DNA of 64,000 bases, taken from assembly GCA_963739375.1 (NCBI GenBank), contig CAVUAF010000018.1, positions 1 to 64,000 of the forward strand, in the 5' to 3' direction. This document shows positions 30,778 through 38,579 of the stretch, in pieces. The notes under the pieces were generated by a model that was given only the letters and a program-made list of their open reading frames with translations, was not told where the DNA came from and did no database searches. Every line of letters begins with the position of its first letter. Within the stretch, counting starts at the first letter, position 1. A program made the position numbers and the translations under genes. This stretch comes from CAVUAF01 sp963739375. GTDB taxonomy: Bacteria; Acidobacteriota; Terriglobia; Terriglobales; Acidobacteriaceae.

Positions 30778-32046
30778 ATGCCGCAGATGACACCGACGCC
30801 ACCACCGGCAAGGCGCGTCACCCCGTGGGTCTGGATGGCGCTGGCAACGCTGGTTATCCGCATCGCGCTCATCCTCATCTATCGCAGCTACCGGTTTCCC
30901 GCCGACAACGGCCACTTCAGCTTTGGCATGGAGACGGGCAGCATTGCGCGCTCCCTCGCGACCGGCGAGGGCTTCGCTTCGCCGTTCACCGGCTCGACCG
31001 GGCCGACGGCGTGGCTGGCCCCGGTGTATCCCTGCCTGGTGGCGGCGGTGTTCAAGCTGTTTGGCGTGTTCAGCGATGCTTCGGGCTTCGTCATCCTGAG
31101 TATCAACAGCGTGTTCGCGGCGCTGACCTGCCTCCCGCTCTACCACGTGGGGCGGAGAACCGTGGGGCGCACGGCGACGTTGTGGGCCGGATGGCTGTGG
31201 GCGCTGGCGCCGCACTTCGCCAAGTGGCCGGTCGAGTGGGTGTGGGAGGTGAGCCTGTCGGCGCTGCTGGCGGGGCTGGCGTACTGGATGACGCTGCTGC
31301 TGGCGGAAGCCCCGACGCGCCGCCGGTGGCTCACGTTCGGTCTGCTCTGGGGCGTGATGCTCCTGACCAATCCGTCGCTGGCGACGCTGCTGCCGTTTGC
31401 GCTAGCGTGGCTGGCGGTGCGCAGCGAGCCGCGCCGCTTCGCGCGGGACGTGGCGGTTGCGGGCGTGCTGGGTGCGCTGGTGGTGGCGCCATGGCTGGTG
31501 CGGAACCGCGTCGTGCTCGGGCAGTGGGTGTTCATCCGCGATAACTTCGGCTTCGAGCTGCACTTCGGCAACTACCACGAAAGCTTCGGCATGGGCTGGC
31601 GTGGTCGGCATCCCAGCGTGAACCCCGAGGAATACCGGCGCTATGTGCAGCTCGGCGAGCTGCGGTATGTGGCCGAGCACCAGCGGGAAGCGGTGGCCTT
31701 CATACGCCAGTATCCGCGCGAGTTCGCGGCGCTGTGCGGCAAGCGCTTCGCCGCTTTCTGGGACGGCACACCGCTCCGGGTCGCGTATCACCCGGCGCCG
31801 TGGACGCCGCCGCTGTTCTTCGCCTTCTCGCTGCTGGCGGCGGTTGGCCTGCTGTGGGCGTTGGCCGGGCGCGTGCCGGGCGCGGGACTCTATGCCTGGC
31901 TGCTCGTGTATCCGTTGCCTTACTACCTCACTTACCCGCAGCCGCGCTATCGCCACGCCGTCGACCCGGAGATGCTGCTGCTGGCGTGCTTCCTGGTGGC
32001 CGACGTCGCGGGCCGGGCGCAGCGCCGCTTCACGCGCGCCATGTAG
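30778..32046 (+). CDS. GT-C family membrane glycosyltransferase
   Basis: The 422-aa polytopic protein has 'MALATLVIRIALILIY', a first periplasmic loop with 'SFGMETGSIARSLATGEGF' and 'GPTAWLAPVYPCLVAAVF', and several more helices to the C-terminus. The pattern is that of acidobacterial PMT/ArnT-like proteins using polyprenyl-phosphate sugars. The acidic Glu in 'GMETG' is a plausible catalytic residue. The acceptor is unknown. The next gene starts 31 bp downstream, so both probably belong to one transcript that builds or decorates cell-envelope glycans. Confidence 0.75.
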   Translation: MPQMTPTPPPARRVTPWVWMALATLVIRIALILIYRSYRFPADNGHFSFGMETGSIARSLATGEGFASPFTGSTGPTAWLAPVYPCLVAAVFKLFGVFSDASGFVILSINSVFAALTCLPLYHVGRRTVGRTATLWAGWLWALAPHFAKWPVEWVWEVSLSALLAGLAYWMTLLLAEAPTRRRWLTFGLLWGVMLLTNPSLATLLPFALAWLAVRSEPRRFARDVAVAGVLGALVVAPWLVRNRVVLGQWVFIRDNFGFELHFGNYHESFGMGWRGRHPSVNPEEYRRYVQLGELRYVAEHQREAVAFIRQYPREFAALCGKRFAAFWDGTPLRVAYHPAPWTPPLFFAFSLLAAVGLLWALAGRVPGAGLYAWLLVYPLPYYLTYPQPRYRHAVDPEMLLLACFLVADVAGRAQRRFTRAM

Positions 32047-32077
32047 AATCAGAGATCATCGTAAGAAGGCATACATA

Positions 32078-33865
32078 TTGAGCACGCACACGGCCGAACC
32101 GGTGGCGCAGGCTGCCCGCGCGGCGAACTCCCGCCATACGAACCTCGCCCGCGCGGGGCTGCTGCTGATTTTTCTCGCGGTGTACGCGGCGGCAATTTTT
32201 TCACCGGCGCTGCTCGACGATGCCGACGCCACGCACGCGGAAGCCGCGCGCGAGATGGCCGCCGGCGGCGACTTCGTCACCCTGCATCTGAACGGCGTCC
32301 GCTACCTGGAGAAGGCGCCGCTGCCCTATTGGGGTACGGCCCTGGCCCTGCGACTCTTCGGGATGTCGGCGGCCGCGGCGCACCTGCCGCTGGTGCTGGG
32401 GATCGGGCTACTGGCGTGGCTGGCGTGGCGCTGGTCACGCCGCGCCTTCGGCGAACCCGCCGCCGAGTTTGCCGCCTTGTTCACGCTCACCGCCGCGGGC
32501 GTCTTCCTGTTCACGCGTATCCTGATTCCGGAAGTCCTCCTGACCCTGCTGATCGGCGCGGCGCTGTACTGCTTCCTCACCGCGCTGGAGGGAACGCAGC
32601 CGTGGCGCTGGTACGCGGGCTACGCCTGCACCGCCGCCGCCGTCCTGACCAAGGGACTGGTGGCGCTCGTCTTTGTCGGCGGCACGGCCGCCGTGTATCT
32701 GCTGAGCACGGGCGAGTGGCGGCGATGGCGCGAATTCCGCCTGCCGACGGGGCTGCTGCTGTTGCTCGCGCTCGCCGCCCCCTGGCATCTGCTGGCCGGC
32801 CTGCGCAACCGCGGTTTCTTCTGGTTCTATTTCGTCAACGAGCACTTTCTGCGCTTCCTGGGGCGGCGCTATCCCAAGGACTACAACAAGCTGCCGCCGC
32901 TGGCCTACTGGACGCTGCACCTGGCGTGGCTGTTTCCGTGGAGCCTGTTTGCGCCGCTGGTGGTGCGCGAGCGTCCGCGCCGGCGCCCGCTCAGCTTCGC
33001 CGAACGCACGCGCCTGCTGTGCTGGATCTGGGCCGGGCTGGTCCTGCTCTTCTTCGCGTTTTCGACCAACCAGGAGTACTACACCTTCCCCGCGTACTTG
33101 CCGCTCCTGCTGCTGGCTGCCGACGCGGTCGCGCGGGAGACCGAGCGCCCCAGCCGCTGGGCGACCGCGGCCTACGCGGCCCTGGCGATGGCTGGCGCGG
33201 CGGCGGCGGCGGCGCTCTTCTCCGAACTCTGGGCGTCGCGGCAGCTGCCATTCGTGCCCGACATTGGCGCCGTCCTGGTGGAGCGCGGCGTGGGCGGCTA
33301 CACGCTCTCGATGTCGCACTTCTTCGACCTGACCGGGCCATCCTTTGCGGCGTTGCGCGCGCCCGCGGCCCTAGCCGCCGCAGCGCTGCTGGCGGGAACG
33401 CTGGCGGCCCTCGCGCTGCGGCTGCGTGGCCGGCGCGCGGCGGCAGTGTGGACCACCGGTGCCACCATGGCCCTGCTGCTGGTGGCGGCACACCTGGCGC
33501 TGGTGCGCTTTGAGCCGTATCTTTCCTCGCAGCCGCTGGCCGCACAGCTCGCTCCGGTGGCGGGACCGGCGGCGCGCGTCATGATCTACGGCGACCAGGC
33601 GTTCGGGTCGTCGCTGCTGTTTTACCTGCAGCGCCCGATCGCGCTGGTCAACGGCCGCAGCACCAGCATGGAGTTCGGCTCGCACTATCCCGACGCCCCC
33701 GCCATCTTCCTCAGCGACGCGGACCTGCTGGGCGCATGGGCCGGCCCGCAACCCGTCTTTCTTTTTGTTCCCCGCGAGCGCCGCGAAGAGGTCGAGCGCC
33801 TGCTGCCGCGGCAGAGACGTCTTGTCGCGCAGAGTTCCGGCAAGGTGATCTACAGCAATCAGTGA
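32078..33865 (+). CDS. ArnT/PMT-like glycosyltransferase (GT39/GT83 type)
   Basis: The 595-aa product starts at the TTG at 32078, since the first ATG is deep inside. The first periplasmic loop is 'LLDDADATHAEAAREMAAGGD' followed by 'NGVRYLEKAPLPYWGTALALRLFG', the ArnT/PMT signature that carries the catalytic acidic residues. About twelve helices follow. The last 150 residues form a soluble region with 'AARVMIYGDQAFGSSLLFYL', as in large GT83 members. Such enzymes transfer sugars from polyprenyl phosphate to lipid A or proteins. Confidence 0.85.
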   Translation: MSTHTAEPVAQAARAANSRHTNLARAGLLLIFLAVYAAAIFSPALLDDADATHAEAAREMAAGGDFVTLHLNGVRYLEKAPLPYWGTALALRLFGMSAAAAHLPLVLGIGLLAWLAWRWSRRAFGEPAAEFAALFTLTAAGVFLFTRILIPEVLLTLLIGAALYCFLTALEGTQPWRWYAGYACTAAAVLTKGLVALVFVGGTAAVYLLSTGEWRRWREFRLPTGLLLLLALAAPWHLLAGLRNRGFFWFYFVNEHFLRFLGRRYPKDYNKLPPLAYWTLHLAWLFPWSLFAPLVVRERPRRRPLSFAERTRLLCWIWAGLVLLFFAFSTNQEYYTFPAYLPLLLLAADAVARETERPSRWATAAYAALAMAGAAAAAALFSELWASRQLPFVPDIGAVLVERGVGGYTLSMSHFFDLTGPSFAALRAPAALAAAALLAGTLAALALRLRGRRAAAVWTTGATMALLLVAAHLALVRFEPYLSSQPLAAQLAPVAGPAARVMIYGDQAFGSSLLFYLQRPIALVNGRSTSMEFGSHYPDAPAIFLSDADLLGAWAGPQPVFLFVPRERREEVERLLPRQRRLVAQSSGKVIYSNQ

Positions 33866-33890
33866 CCGGGCGGCGGGTGGCCGGCGCGGC

Positions 33891-35087
33891 TCAGGCGGCG
33901 TGCTGGGAGCCGGTGACGGTGGCGATTGGCTCGCGCACCATGCGGCCTCCAGGCTGGATGCGGTAGTGGATGCCGCGCCAGATGGTACGGCTGCCGGTGA
34001 GGAAGCTGGAAGCCCAGTAGACAAATCCCAAAAGGTCGCGCAGCGGATACAGCAGGAAGGCCGAGCGGCAGAGCGGGTCGCACACCACCCCCCAGCCGAC
34101 GATCAGGCACTGCACCGCGCGATTCAGCAGCCCGACAGCCAGCAGCATGCAGGCCAGCCGCGGCCGCGCCGGCAGGGCTGCGGCGAAGCCCAGCAGCGCA
34201 AAGGGCATGGCATACGTAAGGCCGGTGCCGAGGTGCCCCTTGGGACGCGAGCGGCGCGTGCTCTTGGCCCAGCGCACCTGGTGGGTGAACGAGCCGAAGA
34301 ACGAGCGATCGATGACGTGGTGCTCGATGATGTGCTCCGAGAGCACCACGCGGTAGCCGGCGGCGTGCAGCCGGTTGCCGAGCACATAATCGTCGGCGAG
34401 GTAGTCAGCCAGGGCCGCGAAGCCGCCGATTTTTTCCAGACAATCGCGGCGGGTCGCCATGGTGGGGCCGAGGGCAAACTTCATGCCTTCCAGCATGTCG
34501 GCCACCAGCACCCCCGAGGTGAACTCGACCGACATCCCCATCGCTTCCAGCGGCGACCACAGGCCGCCGGTGGGCACGCCGCGATACACGCAGGTCACCA
34601 TGCCGACCTCGGGCGCCAGCAGCGGGCGCGCGACCGCGCGCAGGTAGCCGGGCGTGACCTGCACGTCGCTGTCGCTGATCACCAGCACCGGGTGCGACGC
34701 CGAGCGCAGCATGCGATGCAGGTTGAAGACCTTGGCATTGGGCCAGGGCGGCTCGCCGGAGAAGACAATCTTGACCGGCACGTGCGGGTAGCGGCGGGAA
34801 ATCTCGCCCACCACGCTCAAGGCGGGGTCGTCGGCATGGCGCGCGCCGAAAACGATCTCAAACTCGGGATAATCCTGGCGGAAAAAGCTCTCCAGATTTT
34901 CGCGCAGGCACGGCTCCATGCCGTGCAGCGGCTTCAGCAGGGTGACCGCGGGCCAGCGCTGGGGTTCAACAACCGCGGCTTGGCGGGTGCGCCGGCGGAA
35001 GCGGCGGGCCGCCACCAACACCAGTCCCAGATACACCGTCGACGTCAACAGCCCGGCGAGTGCGACCAGCAACCACACCTCGTGCAT
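33891..35087 (-). CDS. HpnI-like ceramide/hopanoid glycosyltransferase (GT2/GT21)
   Basis: The 398-aa enzyme has an N-terminal helix (about 4-26) and a GT-A domain with 'VLISDSDVQVTPGYL' (DxD) and 'ADYLADDYVLGNRLH' (third Asp). 'HQVRWAKSTRRSRP', a (Q/R)xxRW-type motif, and two or three C-terminal helices follow. This is the architecture of the hopanoid-biosynthesis glycosyltransferase HpnI, which transfers N-acetylglucosamine to bacteriohopanetetrol, and of ceramide glucosyltransferases. No other hopanoid gene is seen here, so the acceptor is open. It is convergent with the ArnT-like gene; the start ATG at 35087 is clear. Confidence 0.78.
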   Translation of the reverse strand: MHEVWLLVALAGLLTSTVYLGLVLVAARRFRRRTRQAAVVEPQRWPAVTLLKPLHGMEPCLRENLESFFRQDYPEFEIVFGARHADDPALSVVGEISRRYPHVPVKIVFSGEPPWPNAKVFNLHRMLRSASHPVLVISDSDVQVTPGYLRAVARPLLAPEVGMVTCVYRGVPTGGLWSPLEAMGMSVEFTSGVLVADMLEGMKFALGPTMATRRDCLEKIGGFAALADYLADDYVLGNRLHAAGYRVVLSEHIIEHHVIDRSFFGSFTHQVRWAKSTRRSRPKGHLGTGLTYAMPFALLGFAAALPARPRLACMLLAVGLLNRAVQCLIVGWGVVCDPLCRSAFLLYPLRDLLGFVYWASSFLTGSRTIWRGIHYRIQPGGRMVREPIATVTGSQHAA

Positions 35088-35302
35088 GCACGCTCCGCGG
35101 ACAACTTTATCTATTTGACGCCATAACCCGCGAAAGTGGTTAATGTTGCGTGAAAATATATCGTTCGCCGGCAGGGCGGGAGGCGATGACGGCTGGGTCG
35201 CACCCCCGTGGTGTAAGATATCCGTACCCCTAGCGCCACCGCCGGTGGCGTGGTCCGTCCCGCCGGGCCGCTGCCTGGGCCTGTCGGGAGCCTTAGATGC
35301 GT

Positions 35303-35379
35303 CGGGACGTGGCTCAGCCTGGTAGAGCACTCGCTTGGGGTGCGAGGGGTCGGCAGTTCAAATCTGCCCGTCCCGACCA
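35303..35379 (+). tRNA. tRNA-Pro (GGG)
   Basis: The 77-nt gene folds as a standard cloverleaf: acceptor stem CGGGACG/CGTCCCG, D-loop with 'AGCCTGGTAG', anticodon stem CTCGC/GCGAG with loop TTGGGGT (anticodon GGG, codon CCC), and T-loop 'TTCAAAT'. CCA is encoded at 35377-35379. Repeats that copy its 3' end follow it, which is usual for an integration target. Confidence 0.95.
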
Positions 35380-35412
35380 TTCAGTTCTCAGTTCCCAGTT
35401 GCCAGTTCCCAG
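35380..35412 (+). repeat. CAGTTCCCAGTTGCC-type dispersed repeat
   Basis: Tandem 7-10-bp units of the form CAGTTSCCAGTTGCC start one base after the tRNA CCA. A related tract lies at 36339-36370, also preceded by GACCATTCAG. It is the reverse complement of the AACTGGCA tracts near 58.9-59.2 kb. Confidence 0.75.
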
Positions 35413-35486
35413 GTAAGACGCCGGAGTGCCGACCGCGGCGCCCCAAGGGTGAGCGCAGGCGCGCAGCGGATGCGCCAGGAAAAGCT
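35399..35486 (+). repeat. Direct repeat copy A after tRNA-Pro
   Basis: About 88 bp (CGGAGTGCCGACCGC, then GGGTGAGCGCAGGCGCGCAG) recur at 36353-36441 with roughly 90% identity. The two copies flank the membrane-protein gene at 35586-36230, as expected for the ends of an integrated or duplicated segment. Confidence 0.75.
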
Positions 35487-35550
35487 TGCGAGGGGTCGGC
35501 AGATGCCGCGACCCCGTCCGCGGCCCGTCAAATCTGCCCGTCCCGACTCA
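35487..35550 (+). repeat. Partial tRNA-Pro 3' half with a 25-bp insertion
   Basis: TGCGAGGGGTCGGCAG at 35487-35502 and TCAAATCTGCCCGTCCCGAC at 35528-35547 copy the anticodon-arm-to-acceptor half of the tRNA. They are split by 25 bp (35503-35527). The copy ends ACTCA instead of ACCA, so it is not a functional tRNA. It is probably the residue of an integration or duplication at the tRNA 3' end. Confidence 0.8.
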
Positions 35551-35585
35551 CGCAGCTTGCCGCAGCCAATTCCGAGGATCGTCCG

Positions 35586-36230
35586 CTAGGGCCGCCCTAT
35601 GCCTTCAACTTGTCCGTCCGTGCTCAGTTGCCGGTAGACGGCTGTAATCATCAGTACGGACACGGGGACGGTAACAAATAGACCCAGCCCGAGCAAGCTT
35701 GCCCCGACCGCATTGAGAAGAAGAAGGGCAACAAAGATCGAAAACAGACAGGTCATTCTCCCCGAGGTTAGAGTCGCGCTTCGTTCGAAACTGCCTGCCA
35801 GGTTGGGTCCGCCACCGGCCATGTGGAAAGCGAATAGGGAGTAGCGAACACCAAGGTAGACGCCGGGGACGATCAACAGCGCTGCGCCAATGACAACCAT
35901 CAGCAGATAAGTGACTTGGCCCACCAAGAATTTCAGGCCCATGGGCAATGGCGCAAAGGTGTTGGCGAACGTCGGCTCTCCGCCATCGTGCAAGGCAAGG
36001 CATATGCGGAGAAACCCAACCTGTACACAAGCGAAAAAGATCAAGAAGGCCAGGTGTGCTGTCGCCCACAAGACAATGCCAACCGCTTGGCCGGTAATTA
36101 CTACGACTTCCAGAGCGACCCAACCGCCGAAGACCGTTAGGAGAATCGCTGCAAACAGGCCACAACGCCCCTTGTACGTACGCCAGGCAAAGTTGACCGC
36201 TGGACGGATGGAAATCGAATCACAGTTCAT
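35586..36230 (-). CDS. Small polytopic membrane protein
   Basis: The 214-aa product, from the ATG at 36230 (GTG or other upstream codons up to 36257 are possible), has five or six hydrophobic segments ('CGLFAAILLTVFGGWVALEVV', 'AHLAFLIFFACVQVGFL', 'LLMVVIGAALLIVPGVYLGV', 'LFSIFVALLLLNAVGASLLG'). 'IVPGVYLGVRYSLF' is typical of DUF975 and glycerophosphodiester-phosphodiesterase-membrane-type proteins, whose function is unknown. The base composition is less GC-rich than its neighbours, and it sits between two direct repeats next to a tRNA, which suggests it came with an inserted element. Confidence 0.6.
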   Translation of the reverse strand: MNCDSISIRPAVNFAWRTYKGRCGLFAAILLTVFGGWVALEVVVITGQAVGIVLWATAHLAFLIFFACVQVGFLRICLALHDGGEPTFANTFAPLPMGLKFLVGQVTYLLMVVIGAALLIVPGVYLGVRYSLFAFHMAGGGPNLAGSFERSATLTSGRMTCLFSIFVALLLLNAVGASLLGLGLFVTVPVSVLMITAVYRQLSTDGQVEGIGRP

Positions 36231-36352
36231 TTTCGCAGGGTCTCCGAGCCCCCCCAACTTCGCGGCTGGCTTCCGACTACTCTAAGCCGCGTCCCCTGCT
36301 ACGCAAGTTCTAAAATCGTCTGCTAGGGCCGACCATTCAGTGGCCAGTCCCC

Positions 36353-36441
36353 AGTTGCCAGTCCCCAGTTAACACCCCGGAGTGCCGACCGCGAGCACCC
36401 CAAGGGTGAGCGCAGGCGCGCAGCGCATGCGCCGGGGAAAG
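36353..36441 (+). repeat. Direct repeat copy B
   Basis: Second copy of the segment at 35399-35486, including GGGTGAGCGCAGGCGCGCAG. The 30 bases before it contain GCCGACCATTCAG, which echoes the tRNA end (CCCGACCATTCAG). It marks the far boundary of the putative insert. Confidence 0.75.
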
Positions 36442-36491
36442 CAGAACTCGTGTCAGCGATTCACTCTCCCTCCGCATCGACGTGGGCTTTT

Positions 36492-36806
36492 TCAGCGCCC
36501 GCGCGGAGCTATCCGTATCGCCACCTTATCCTCGGTATCGAGGGTCATTATCATAGATAGATTGAGATCGATCTTCTTAACCACGTCGCGAGCCTTTTCG
36601 AACGACTCCCGCGTGAGGACGCGACCCACCTTCAAGCCGATCGTCTTCTCCAGCCGGGCGCGTTCCTGGCTGGGCACTCCCTGAATGTCTAGCCTTCCCA
36701 GAACCTCGCCGAAAGGCGGCGGCGGCGGCAAGGGCGGAGGCCCTTGGGCCACGGTGGCGCAACTGATCACAACGAGAGTAAGGAGCCAGCGCAGGATGTT
36801 GGTCAT
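36492..36806 (-). CDS. Small secreted POTRA-like protein
   Basis: The 104-aa product starts at the ATG at 36806, preceded by GGGAGAATT. It has a signal peptide ('ILRWLLTLVVISCATVAQ'), a proline-rich stretch with PPPLPPPPP, and then 'LGRLDIQGVPSQERARLE' and 'IGLKVGRVLTRESFEKARDV', the strand-helix pattern of a single POTRA repeat. Free POTRA proteins could bind a partner barrel; none is adjacent. Family assignment is tentative. Confidence 0.5.
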   Translation of the reverse strand: MTNILRWLLTLVVISCATVAQGPPPLPPPPPFGEVLGRLDIQGVPSQERARLEKTIGLKVGRVLTRESFEKARDVVKKIDLNLSMIMTLDTEDKVAIRIAPRGR

Positions 36807-36872
36807 AATTCTCCCATCAGACACCAAACACAACTCCGAGGTTCCCGCAGTGAAATGCCAATCAAAAGTCAT

Positions 36873-37277
36873 GCCCGCAGGGTTAACTGAAGATAAATGC
36901 CCTTCTCAGCTGTGACTTACTACCGCGCACGCGGATCGGGCGAAGCCGCCGATAACGTCACCTTAAAATAGTCCGACCTCGCTTCAGCGGGCGACACGCC
37001 TTGCGGGAGGGGCGTCAGCGGCCGCCAAAGAGAAATGCCCTCTCCAACGTTCATCCGCCCTTGAACTGCAACGGGCAGAGATCCTCCGCGAAGGAAACTG
37101 CGTAGGATCAACGAGGCGCGCCGTGCTGCCCGCGCCGCATCACCGTCGCGGGTAACCGTCGTCACCGACAATTAATCAGGCTTCCCGCCATCCTCTCCAC
37201 CAACGCGCGACAGCCGATCTCGCCTGGCCTGCACGCCGGGCCTCCCGCGGCATGGTCGCCGGGAAAGGAGGCTGTTG
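36873..37277. other. Gap without a convincing gene
   Basis: This stretch of about 400 bp separates the small secreted protein from the HEAT gene. A minus-strand open frame (37171 to 36920, 83 codons, TTG start) has no recognisable domain and weak codon bias; I do not call it a gene. The AAGGAGG Shine-Dalgarno of the next gene lies at 37265-37271. Confidence 0.5.
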
Positions 37278-38546
37278 ATGGGTTTCCTCAAGTCGCTCTT
37301 CGGTCCCCCCGACATGGATGCCCTGAAGAACAAGCAAGACGTTCGGGGCCTGGTCAAGGCGGCCCGGCACCATGATGCCGAGGTCCAGACGCGCGCGGTA
37401 CAGGCCCTGGCCAGCCTCGGCCGCATCGCCACCGCCGCGCTGCTGGCGACCGCCCAAGCCGAGAAGGAATCGGAACGCAAGCAGGCAGCCGATTTGCTCG
37501 ACCGGCTGGGTTGGAAGCCGGAGAGTCCCGATGAGCAGGTCCTCTACCTCATCGCGCGCGACCGCTGGGCCGACGTCGCCACCCTGGGCAATGCCGCTAT
37601 GCCCACTTTGATCGCCGGCCTGCGCGATGCCAAGTGGGATTTCACGGTGCGTGCGCTGGTCGCGGCCGCCCTCGGCTTCCGCCGCAATCCCGCCGCCGCC
37701 GAGGTCCTCGCGGAGGCCCTCAAGGACAATGAAGTCGCGTGCGACCGTTACAAGCAGAATTTACGGGGGGTGGCGGGCGCAACCCACAAGGCCCCGGACG
37801 ACTGGCTCGGCTTCGGCGTAGTTGCCAACAACGCCCTCGCCCGCCTCGGCAGCCCGGCCGCGCAGCAGTATCTGCGCATCCTCCAGGGCTGGTACATCTG
37901 GGGAGAGCTGCCGGTCGACGTGGCCCATGGCTTGGGGATGATCGGCAAGCCCGCCGTCGGGCCCTTGACCGAGGTCTTGCGCACCATGCGCGCGCCCGCG
38001 GAGCGTTCCCAGCGCGGGATGTGGGCGGCCATGGTCTTGGGACTTGGCTGCACCGGCGACTCCGGCGCCGCGCCGCTGCTTCGCAGCCTGACGCCGAGCG
38101 ATTCAGACTCGCGGGAAGCGGTCGCGGCCGCCTTGCACGCCGCGGAAGCCCCGTCGGAGGCGCTGATCACCGATCTTGGCCACCGGCATCCCGGGATACG
38201 GCTGCTGGCGGCAGCGGCGCTGGGCAACCGGCGCGAGAAGGCGGCTATACCCGGGCTGATCCGCCTGCTCGACGACAAGGCCGCTCCCCCCATGCTGTTG
38301 GCCACCGTCGGTCTGGGGAAGATCGGCGGCCCGGAGGCCCGCCAGGCACTCATCGCCCGCCTGCGCCGGCCCGAGGAAGCCATCCGGCAGATCACCATCA
38401 TGGCGCTGGAGGAGACGCGGGATGGCGCCGCAGTCGAGGCGCTGCAGCCCCTCCTCTCCGATCCCAGCCTGGCCATCAAGGGCCTGGCGGCGCTGGCCAT
38501 CGGCAGCTTGAACGCCGCCCGCTCCGCGGTTGCCGCGGCCTCTTAG
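37278..38546 (+). CDS. HEAT-repeat protein
   Basis: The 422-aa product is made mostly of helical pairs with alternating Ala/Leu. HEAT-like units are clear: 'DVRGLVKAARHHDAEVQTRAVQALASLG', 'TVRALVAAALGF', 'HPGIRLLAAAALGNRREKAAIPGLIRLL' and 'EAIRQITIMALEETRDGAAVEALQ'. It has no signal peptide and no catalytic motif. HEAT repeats are protein-protein scaffolds; some are fused to or paired with phycobilin-lyase-like functions, but nothing here supports that. A strong Shine-Dalgarno (AAGGAGG at 37265-37271) lies before the ATG. It stands alone on the plus strand. Confidence 0.85.
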   Translation: MGFLKSLFGPPDMDALKNKQDVRGLVKAARHHDAEVQTRAVQALASLGRIATAALLATAQAEKESERKQAADLLDRLGWKPESPDEQVLYLIARDRWADVATLGNAAMPTLIAGLRDAKWDFTVRALVAAALGFRRNPAAAEVLAEALKDNEVACDRYKQNLRGVAGATHKAPDDWLGFGVVANNALARLGSPAAQQYLRILQGWYIWGELPVDVAHGLGMIGKPAVGPLTEVLRTMRAPAERSQRGMWAAMVLGLGCTGDSGAAPLLRSLTPSDSDSREAVAAALHAAEAPSEALITDLGHRHPGIRLLAAAALGNRREKAAIPGLIRLLDDKAAPPMLLATVGLGKIGGPEARQALIARLRRPEEAIRQITIMALEETRDGAAVEALQPLLSDPSLAIKGLAALAIGSLNAARSAVAAAS

Positions 38547-38579
38547 TTGGTGCTTTGCCTGCCGACCAGAAGCCGACGC

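Noticed and set aside
35487..35550. Second tRNA gene
   Set aside because: Only the 3' half matches, it is interrupted by 25 bp, and the CCA end is lost (ACTCA).
36920..37171. 83-codon open frame as a gene
   Set aside because: TTG start, no Shine-Dalgarno, no recognisable domain, and it lies in a low-information gap.
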